Positions 36,916 to 43,721 of a DNA stretch of 64,000 nucleotides are shown here, one piece after another; the stretch's first letter is position 1, and every line of letters starts with the position of its first letter. The translations under genes and the position numbers were made by a program. This DNA is from Fibrella rubiginis (GTDB lineage Bacteria; Bacteroidota; Bacteroidia; Cytophagales; Spirosomataceae). The notes beneath the pieces are model-generated. The model searched no databases. It had not been told where the DNA came from and saw only the letters and a list, made by a program, of their open reading frames with translations. The stretch is taken from assembly GCF_017353185.1 (NCBI RefSeq), contig NZ_JAFMYV010000013.1:124001-188000 (forward strand). Direction: 5' to 3'.

Positions 36916-37839
36916 ATGAAATCGACACTTCTTTTTTTCACCCTGATGAGCCTATCAACCCAACTGACACACGCCCAAGCCACATCCCGCTCGTATCGCT
37001 ACGACCCACCGTGGAATGCTCCGATCAGCGGGGGCGTGGCTTTCACCGTACCCGGCATCGACAACGTACCTGATCTGTACGGCGACATCAACGACCCCCA
37101 ATTGATCGTGTTTATGGGCGGTAATCAGTTTATGGTGGTTGATGAATTGCTGGCAGCTTTTCGGAAACAACACCCCCAATACGAACGCATTTTCGTGGAA
37201 ACGCTGCCCCCCGGCATTCTGGCCGAACAAATTAAAACGGGTTCGGTCGTGATCGGCAACATGCGAATCACACTCCGCCCAGACGTGTATCTGGCAGGGA
37301 AAGGCCGAATGGAAGAAAGCAGCGAGTGGTTTACCAAAACGAGTTTATACGCCCGCAACAAGCTGGCAATCATGGTTCAGAAAGGTAACCCCAAAGGCAT
37401 CAGGTCGCTGGCCGACCTGGGGCGGGCCGACGTGCGGGTGAGTATGCCGGACCCTAAAACGGAAGGCATCGGTCGGCAGATCGAGCAGGCGTATGAACTG
37501 GCCGGGGGTAAGGCTCTGCGGGATACAATTATGACCCAAAAGGTGAAAGACGGCAGTACGTTCCTGACTCAGATTCACCACCGGCAAACGCCGTTTCGGG
37601 TGCTGTACGACGAATCGGATGCCGGGCCGGTCTGGGTTACCGAGGTGCTCTACCAACAACGCCTGAAACACCCGGTGGACTTGATTGAAATTCCCGAATC
37701 CACCAACCGATACGGCGAATATTGGATTGGGCAGATGAAAAACGCCCCCCACCCGAAGGCCGGGGCCGACTTTGCCAATTTTCTGAACAGTGCACCCGCC
37801 CAGGCGATTTATAAAAAATATGATTTTTTAGCTCCCTAA
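36916..37839 (+). CDS. Periplasmic solute-binding protein (ModA/PBP-like)
   Basis: 307 residues; signal peptide ending THAQA. The fold of type II periplasmic binding proteins is indicated by LIVFMGGNQFMVVDELLAAF, LAIMVQKGNPKGIRSLADL and the ending FANFLNSAPAQAIYKKYDF. The pattern resembles molybdate/sulfate-type oxyanion binders. No ABC permease or ATPase lies near, so it may bind an oxyanion (sulfate, thiosulfate or tungstate are guesses) for sensing or storage. Last gene of the plus-strand operon, 14 bp after the DsrE gene. Confidence 0.85.
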   Translation: MKSTLLFFTLMSLSTQLTHAQATSRSYRYDPPWNAPISGGVAFTVPGIDNVPDLYGDINDPQLIVFMGGNQFMVVDELLAAFRKQHPQYERIFVETLPPGILAEQIKTGSVVIGNMRITLRPDVYLAGKGRMEESSEWFTKTSLYARNKLAIMVQKGNPKGIRSLADLGRADVRVSMPDPKTEGIGRQIEQAYELAGGKALRDTIMTQKVKDGSTFLTQIHHRQTPFRVLYDESDAGPVWVTEVLYQQRLKHPVDLIEIPESTNRYGEYWIGQMKNAPHPKAGADFANFLNSAPAQAIYKKYDFLAP

Positions 37840-37932
37840 CTAAGCACGTCAATTAAGAATGAAAAATGTCAATGTTTCATATCGATTTACGATCTGGAGG
37901 TGTCTTCTGGCAGTTATTGAGTTATAGTTTCA

Positions 37933-38799
37933 CTACTCAATACGGCACCTAAATTCCCCTGCAATGATTACGCAGTCTGAAGGGTTTTCTAAAATCAACT
38001 GTTGCAAAGCAGCGTTTTGGGCATCATCCGCTTCATAAATTTGATTAGTCGCCAGTGCTCGTAGCGGATTAGTCTGATCGTCCGACCCTTTGAAATGCAG
38101 ATAGGCAAGGTATGTAGGCGAAATCGGGAAATAGAATTCACTTTCCTTGGCAAAGATTTCCATGCCTTCGATTTTGTTGTGAGCAACAACCGGGTTGGTT
38201 GATGTCCACCACTCCTTGCCGTCTTGCGAGCGGATAATAACGATCTCGTAATTCCAAAGCCGTAACATCAAATGATCCATGAAGTACAGCATTGCCCGGT
38301 TCAGCGCATCGCCTGGGCTGCTTTCATTAAGAACTCTATAAAATGACTGTTGATCAATGGTATTGTACTCGGCTTCATTTTGGCAATGATGCCCGGTAAT
38401 GAATTGTAAAAAACGAGCCTTACCGGGGCTATTCAATAACGACAAGGTGAGGTCTCGCCAATAATCAGAGCGGGTAATTAGATTAGCAACTAATTGAAGC
38501 AGAAACGCATACGACTTGTCTGTCAACTCACCTGTGGTATCCAAGTCGTTGATAATGTCATGATAACCAGTCTCTAAGTCGCAATTCAGTTTTTCAAAAA
38601 TTCGACGAATTATCGGATCGTAGCTCTCAATATCAAAAACGTTGGTCACGGCCGTAAAACTCTTAATACTTTTCTGGCGAGTGAACGCTTCTCCCCGCCT
38701 ACTGACGGTAACTTTCCATTGCATATTGGTATCTACATAACCGAATTTCTTCAAATAGACTTGAGGTATTTTATGTTGATCTTGTTTGGGATGATTCAT
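37933..38799 (-). CDS. DUF4238 protein
   Basis: 288 residues, cytoplasmic. The start HPKQDQHKIPQVYLKKFG is the mark of DUF4238, as is the later WWTSTNPVV. Function unknown; members occur singly in many bacteria and some sit in defence or mobile regions. AT-rich against the sulfur operon on its left, suggesting a separate origin. No partner gene is visible. Confidence 0.82.
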   Translation of the reverse strand: MNHPKQDQHKIPQVYLKKFGYVDTNMQWKVTVSRRGEAFTRQKSIKSFTAVTNVFDIESYDPIIRRIFEKLNCDLETGYHDIINDLDTTGELTDKSYAFLLQLVANLITRSDYWRDLTLSLLNSPGKARFLQFITGHHCQNEAEYNTIDQQSFYRVLNESSPGDALNRAMLYFMDHLMLRLWNYEIVIIRSQDGKEWWTSTNPVVAHNKIEGMEIFAKESEFYFPISPTYLAYLHFKGSDDQTNPLRALATNQIYEADDAQNAALQQLILENPSDCVIIAGEFRCRIE

Positions 38800-38848
38800 G
38801 GTCTATCAAATTTCATAGATTGAAAACCATCCTTACAAAATCAATAGT

Positions 38849-40222
38849 TCACAGCACCATCGTTTGATGGTTTGGTAGCCAAAACGTAAATGTCGTCCCT
38901 TCCCCCAACGCGGATTCAACGCTAACTTTTCCGCCGTGCAGATGAGCTATACGCTGCACCAACGCCAAACCGACTCCGTTACCTTTCTGGGCCTGCCGGG
39001 CGTTCTCGGCGCGATAAAGTGGCGCAAATACCTGTGGCAAAGCCTCGGAAGGTATACCGATTCCCTGATCCTGAATCGAATATTCTGCCCCATCGGGCAG
39101 GGCGCGCAAAGCGACGCGAACCGGCTGATCGACGTTGGAATATTTGCAGGCATTGTCGAGCAGGTTACTGAGCGCGATAGTCAGCAGATCGGCGTGGCCG
39201 CTTGCTTGGCAACAGTCCATGTCGTCGGGCAGATCAATAGCAACAGAATGAAGCGGATGCTTCTTACCAATAGCCTGTACGGCATCCAGCAAGGGTTCGG
39301 TCAGCAACACATCCTCGAAGGCCAGTGTCAACGATTGGTTTTCGATCCCTAATTCAGCCAGCAGCAGCAAGCTGTTAGCCAAACTGATGATCGACTGAAC
39401 TTCCTCGATGGCTGATTGCAAGGTCGCCCGTAGTTTGTCGGGCCGCTGATCGTAGGTTAGCGATACTTGCAACGTACCCAACAGGTTCGCCAGGGGGGTA
39501 CGTAATTCGTGAGACGCGTTGGTCACGAAGGCTCGGTTCTGTCGAACGGTTTTTTCCAGTCGGCTTAGTAAGTGGTTAAACTGAATGCTCAGTTTAGCCA
39601 TTTCATCCTGTCCGTTGCCGACCGGCAGTCGTTCGTTTAACCGGTCGGTGGAGAGTTGACCGATGTCGTCGATGAGGTGCTGCGCCGGCTGGAGTGCCCG
39701 TCCCGAAAACAGCCACGCCAGCGCGATCACCAACCCAAGCCCAATGATGTTGACTAACAGTAAATTGTTTTTGAGCGTATCTAGCCGCTCTTTGCCGAAC
39801 GTGTCTTCCGCCGTAACAATAATAATGAATCGGTCAGGCCCCTTCTGAAAGAACATACTGACCCCCTGTTTCTCGCCAAACGCGAATTCTACCTTTTTTT
39901 CTAAGCGAATCTGGTTTAAAAAACGAGCAGTAACCGGATAGTACGCGTAACTGCCGCCTGAATAAACCAACAAGTTCGCTTCGTCGTAAATCGCTTCGTG
40001 CTGCTTTTCCTGGGTCAACAACAAGATGGCATCGGTTTCTTCCAACTGCCGGTGCTTACGGGCATACACCTCGGCGGTCGCTTCGGCTTTTCGCTGTAGC
40101 CGCCGGTAGAACAGATTTCGTTCGCTTTGCAAATCAAACACATACACACCCACCGACACCAACAGCAGCAGGCCCAGCATCAGACCAGCAAAAAATAAAG
40201 TCAGGCGAGTACGGATCAGCAT
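38849..40222 (-). CDS. Sensor histidine kinase (CusS-like)
   Basis: 457 residues: TM1 (about 9-29), a periplasmic sensor of about 130 residues, TM2 (about 155-175), HAMP, dimerisation helix with His238 in FVTNASHELRTPLAN and a complete ATPase domain (NLLDNACKYS, IQDQGIGIP, GNGVGLALVQR). It begins 1 bp after the stop of its regulator. The architecture and neighbourhood of copper genes suggest a metal or envelope-stress sensor; the periplasmic part shows no clear Met/His ligand cluster. Confidence 0.93.
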   Translation of the reverse strand: MLIRTRLTLFFAGLMLGLLLLVSVGVYVFDLQSERNLFYRRLQRKAEATAEVYARKHRQLEETDAILLLTQEKQHEAIYDEANLLVYSGGSYAYYPVTARFLNQIRLEKKVEFAFGEKQGVSMFFQKGPDRFIIIVTAEDTFGKERLDTLKNNLLLVNIIGLGLVIALAWLFSGRALQPAQHLIDDIGQLSTDRLNERLPVGNGQDEMAKLSIQFNHLLSRLEKTVRQNRAFVTNASHELRTPLANLLGTLQVSLTYDQRPDKLRATLQSAIEEVQSIISLANSLLLLAELGIENQSLTLAFEDVLLTEPLLDAVQAIGKKHPLHSVAIDLPDDMDCCQASGHADLLTIALSNLLDNACKYSNVDQPVRVALRALPDGAEYSIQDQGIGIPSEALPQVFAPLYRAENARQAQKGNGVGLALVQRIAHLHGGKVSVESALGEGTTFTFWLPNHQTMVL

Positions 40223-40223
40223 G

Positions 40224-40907
40224 TCAGTTCGTGTCCGGGTCTTTCATAACATAGCCCATACCCACGACAGTATGAATGAGTTTCACGCCAAAGGCTTTAT
40301 CCACTTTCCGACGTAAGTAATTGATATACACGTCGATGACATTCGTGTTGGTATCAAAATTGAGCTCCCATACTTTCTCGGCAATGTCTACGCGCGAAAC
40401 AATCCGGCTCTTATTGAGCATGAGGTATTCCAGCAGGGCGTATTCGCGCGCAGTTAGGTCGAGCGTTTTGCCATCCCGTTGTACTTGCTTGGTGCCCACG
40501 TTTAGTTCAAGGTCGGCCACACGTAGTATTCGGTTGGTGCCTACTTCCCGGTAGCGTTTGTAAAGAGCCTGCACCCGTAGCAGCAGTTCATCGAATTCAA
40601 AGGGCTTCACCAGATAATCGTCGGCTCCCGCTCCAAACCCTTCTTTTTTGTGAGCTATGCCACCCAAAGCCGTAAGCATGATAACCGGTACGTGTGGTTT
40701 CTCGGCCCGCAGTCGCTGACAAACGTCAAATCCATTCAATAAGGGCAAGCTCACGTCCAGAATGACGATGTCGTAGTCATCGTTCAGGGCCATCGACAGA
40801 CCAAGCCGCCCATCAAAAGCGGTGTCGGCGCGGTACCCTTCTTCAGTCAGACCCTTCTGTATGAAGGAACTTAGCTTCGGTTCATCTTCAATTACTAATA
40901 ATTTCAT
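40224..40907 (-). CDS. OmpR-family response regulator (CusR-like)
   Basis: 227 residues from ATG 40907 (an ATG six codons earlier adds MCYVCV and is less likely). Receiver with VIEDEP and phospho-acceptor Asp51 in VILDVSLPLLNG, then a winged helix ending HTVVGMGYVMKD. Partner of the kinase gene directly downstream; likely regulates envelope or metal genes. Confidence 0.94.
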   Translation of the reverse strand: MKLLVIEDEPKLSSFIQKGLTEEGYRADTAFDGRLGLSMALNDDYDIVILDVSLPLLNGFDVCQRLRAEKPHVPVIMLTALGGIAHKKEGFGAGADDYLVKPFEFDELLLRVQALYKRYREVGTNRILRVADLELNVGTKQVQRDGKTLDLTAREYALLEYLMLNKSRIVSRVDIAEKVWELNFDTNTNVIDVYINYLRRKVDKAFGVKLIHTVVGMGYVMKDPDTN

Positions 40908-40966
40908 AACGCATACGTAACACAAGATTATCTAGCCTGTAATTGCTTTGTATAGGCCATTAACAA

Positions 40967-42217
40967 TTAAACCGTCCTGGCGATCTTCTCAAGTACCCTG
41001 TGATCGTCGCCGAATCGACATAATGCGTCGCAGTGGGTACGTAGCTCGGACATCAATACATAGCGGATTGGCGTATTGGTTTGCCGGATGGAAGGACGAG
41101 TTAATTGCATCTCAACCTCTTTGCGTCGGCTGTCTGGAACGACTAGATAAAGTGTTGTTGCATGGTCTGGCAGCGAGCAGGTTAGATCGGTTAGGCGCAG
41201 GATGCCCGAGTAAATTGACGTACTTTTTTCCACTTCAAAAGCGCACACAAGGCGACCAGTGCCCTTCTCCAGCCAAACCACATCAATCAGCGCAATCGTT
41301 TGGGCGGTTTCGGGCGCAACGGGTAATGCGGGTAAGCTAGGCAAGCTCACAAACGAAAACGCGTGACCATTGTACTGGCGGGACAGGTCATTTCGCGCTA
41401 CGGCGACATCATAGCCCAACGCCCGGCCAATCGTCAACAAATGGTGTTGCATCTCCGAATGCGTTTGCTCTTCCTGCTGATCACTGATGACTTCCTTGTG
41501 CCGTTTCGATAGTTGCTTTTGTACTTTCTCGCGTTCGCCCTCCGGCTGCTCCCCAATGCCCGGAACCAGTAGATTGCCAGCCCCAATCTCAAACAATAAT
41601 CCGGCGAATGCACCTAAATCGTTGGATAGCAATTGCCGGTATTCATTGTTGACGGTTATCAGTTTCTCCCGGATTGCCAGATACTCCGACCACGAGCCGA
41701 GCTTTCTGCGCTCGTTGAACAATCGATTATACCCGTTTATGATCGCGGTATTGAATGGAGGCATCCAAGTTGGGTGCAAAAAATAGAGAATGCTGGCTAC
41801 GGCAGGGCCAAGCCCTTTAATTTGATAGCTGTCCAATCGTCTAATCTCGGCTATTACTGTCTCTGGTTTAGTGGCTTTTAGACAGGACTCCAAAAACTGC
41901 CCGAAGTATCGCTTGTGGTCCTGATTTTCGTAAATGTCAGGGATGCGCAGCTTGGGTTTCCAATAAAACGGGTGGGATGCCCCCTCGAATACCTGTTTCT
42001 GCTCTGTAATGCAGGTGAGCACAAATTCCAGTGAGCTTCCCTTAAAATCATTCGGAAACGATCCGTCTTTGATATCACTAATCACCTGCAACACGCCCCG
42101 CCGTATGGAGCGAAACGCCTTCAGCCGATCTTCATTGTGCAAAAACCAGGAGTGATACGTGAGGTCACTACTTTGCTTGTATTCGTTAATCAAATTAGTT
42201 AGACTATCAGTAGGCAT
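40967..42217 (-). CDS. Putative DNA-binding/nuclease-like protein (HhH plus PD-(D/E)XK-like)
   Basis: 416 residues of no family I can name with certainty. The N-terminal part contains a helix-hairpin-helix-like segment (YQIKGLGPAVASILYFLHP), as in DNA glycosylase-type folds. The C-terminal part has the pattern ALIDVVWLEKGTGRLVCAFEVEKS, matching the ID...(E)xK-like core of PD-(D/E)XK nucleases, with the Lys shortly after EVE. A polar Glu/Gln-rich linker joins both. It may act in DNA repair or as a stand-alone restriction-like nuclease. It lies 59 bp upstream of the regulator on the same strand. Confidence 0.6.
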   Translation of the reverse strand: MPTDSLTNLINEYKQSSDLTYHSWFLHNEDRLKAFRSIRRGVLQVISDIKDGSFPNDFKGSSLEFVLTCITEQKQVFEGASHPFYWKPKLRIPDIYENQDHKRYFGQFLESCLKATKPETVIAEIRRLDSYQIKGLGPAVASILYFLHPTWMPPFNTAIINGYNRLFNERRKLGSWSEYLAIREKLITVNNEYRQLLSNDLGAFAGLLFEIGAGNLLVPGIGEQPEGEREKVQKQLSKRHKEVISDQQEEQTHSEMQHHLLTIGRALGYDVAVARNDLSRQYNGHAFSFVSLPSLPALPVAPETAQTIALIDVVWLEKGTGRLVCAFEVEKSTSIYSGILRLTDLTCSLPDHATTLYLVVPDSRRKEVEMQLTRPSIRQTNTPIRYVLMSELRTHCDALCRFGDDHRVLEKIARTV

Positions 42218-42290
42218 AGCATATTGGGTAAGCAGTCAATTTAACAACTAAGTTGGCTATCGCAACGGGTAGTGCCAACTGGATGTCTCT

Positions 42291-42302
42291 AAAATTCTGT
42301 AA
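42291..42302 (+). promoter_or_regulatory. Copper-cluster motif, copy 1
   Basis: AAAATTCTGTAA, 76 bp before the first DUF305 gene. Near-identical copies lie before the CopB-type ATPase (50605-50616, 11 of 12) and before CopA (49820-49831, 10 of 12). Candidate operator of a copper regulator. Confidence 0.4.
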
Positions 42303-42377
42303 CTCCACCTGTGAATCTTGTAACAACCAGGCTATGCGGTAAGCAGTTGATAACGTGTACAAACAGTTCTCAACAAA

Positions 42378-43007
42378 ATGAAAAACAAACTAGCTGGCCG
42401 AATGGCATTAGTCGCTTCACTAGCATGGACCATTACAGCCTGTACTAAAAGCAACGACGGGATCAAACCCCAGGCGCATGATGCGAACGTCTATCAGCAA
42501 ATCATGCACACGAACATGACCCAGATGAACGCCATGAAAATGACAGGCGACGCGGATCATGATTTTGCGATGATGATGTCGATGCACCACCAGGGGGCTA
42601 TCGACATGGCGAATCAAGAGCTAAAAAATGGTACCGATCAGACCATTAAGACAATGGCGCAAACCATTGTTACGTCCCAAACGAAGGAAAAAGCACAATT
42701 TGCTCAATTCCTAAGCAGTCATCAGGCCGCTGCATCGACTATCGGACAGTCATTTGACATGATAGCGATGCAGGTAATGGACAAAATGATGAAAGCGCAG
42801 GATACCCGCTTCCTCACGGGTACGTCCGACGTTGATTTTTCATCCTTGATGATCGACCATCACCAAAGTGCCTTGGAAATGGCTCAGCATGAATTGACAT
42901 ATGGCAAGGTGGATTCGATGCGTCAAATGGCTCAGATGATTATTGATGAGCAAAAGACTGAGATCAGCCAGTTTCAGGATTGGCTGATTAAAAACAAGCC
43001 CTACTGA
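42378..43007 (+). CDS. DUF305 lipoprotein
   Basis: 209 residues; lipobox ITAC (Cys22). Two DUF305 motifs: DHDFAMMMSMHHQGAIDMAN and DVDFSSLMIDHHQSALEMAQ, each with the HH pair and many Met. DUF305 proteins are ferritin-like four-helix bundles, periplasmic or extracellular, strongly linked to copper resistance, and probably bind copper through Met and His. First of two tandem secreted DUF305 genes next to the copper-oxidase cluster. Confidence 0.92.
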   Translation: MKNKLAGRMALVASLAWTITACTKSNDGIKPQAHDANVYQQIMHTNMTQMNAMKMTGDADHDFAMMMSMHHQGAIDMANQELKNGTDQTIKTMAQTIVTSQTKEKAQFAQFLSSHQAAASTIGQSFDMIAMQVMDKMMKAQDTRFLTGTSDVDFSSLMIDHHQSALEMAQHELTYGKVDSMRQMAQMIIDEQKTEISQFQDWLIKNKPY

Positions 43008-43008
43008 T

Positions 43009-43026
43009 CTAACCCATATGGGTTAG
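43009..43026. promoter_or_regulatory. 18-bp perfect palindrome between DUF305 genes
   Basis: CTAACCCATATGGGTTAG, directly after the stop of the first DUF305 gene and 49 bp before the next. There is no T-run, so a protein-binding site is more likely than a terminator. Confidence 0.4.
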
Positions 43027-43075
43027 TCAGGCCACACGAATTCATAATCAGACAACCAGTAAACCAGTACAACCA

Positions 43076-43657
43076 ATGAAAACCAGTTTGTTATCAGTAG
43101 CCAGCCTAAGTGCAACTCTGCTCCTCTCGCAACCAACAATAGCGCAGCAATCAACCAGCAATGCCATGATGAAGTCCATGCAATCGGGTATGACCCAGAT
43201 GATGAGCATGAAGTTGACCGGTGACCCCGATCGTGACTTTGCCATGATGCTCAAGATGCATCACCAATCGGCAGTCGAGATGGCCGACATGGAGGTAAAA
43301 CAAGGCAAAAACGCACAGGTAAAGGCATTGGCCAGTAAGATCAAAGCCAGCAACCAAAAGGAGATACGCGAACTCGACCAGTTTATGAGTAGCCATAAGC
43401 CTCAGTCATCCTCGTCCAAATTGGGCCAAAAGGGCATGGAAATTATGCACGGTGGCAACCATTCGATGAACGGCAATGTGGACCACGATTTCGCCAGCAT
43501 GATGGCCCAGCATCATCAGCAGGGTGTAGAGATGGCCCGTGCGTATCTGAAGGAAGGTAAGATATCAACGATGAAGAAGATGGCTAACAACGTCATTAAG
43601 ATGCAGACGAAAGAAATGGCCGAACTCAAGAAGCTTGAGAGCAGCCTCAAAAGCTAA
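43076..43657 (+). CDS. DUF305 secreted protein
   Basis: 193 residues with a signal peptide ending TIAQQS. Two DUF305 units again: DRDFAMMLKMHHQSAVEMAD and DHDFASMMAQHHQQGVEMAR. Met-rich around the HH pairs, as expected for a periplasmic copper-binding four-helix protein. It is 68 bp after its paralogue and is closed by a terminator. Confidence 0.92.
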   Translation: MKTSLLSVASLSATLLLSQPTIAQQSTSNAMMKSMQSGMTQMMSMKLTGDPDRDFAMMLKMHHQSAVEMADMEVKQGKNAQVKALASKIKASNQKEIRELDQFMSSHKPQSSSSKLGQKGMEIMHGGNHSMNGNVDHDFASMMAQHHQQGVEMARAYLKEGKISTMKKMANNVIKMQTKEMAELKKLESSLKS

Positions 43658-43670
43658 CCTTTAACTAGTA

Positions 43671-43706
43671 AAAAGGGCTGCTACGTAGAGTAGCGGCCCT
43701 TTTTTT
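43671..43706 (+). terminator. Terminator after the DUF305 pair
   Basis: AAAAGGGCTGCTAC / GTAGCGGCCCTTTT stem (one G-T pair) with a loop GTAGA and then a T-run. It lies between convergent units, since the multicopper oxidase gene ends at 43722 on the other strand. Confidence 0.8.
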
Positions 43707-43721
43707 GTGGTCTTACTATAG

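Noticed and set aside
37856-37932. Terminator between the sulfur operon and DUF4238 gene
   Set aside because: Only a 7-bp inverted repeat (ATTGAGT/ACTCAAT) without a T-run on either strand.
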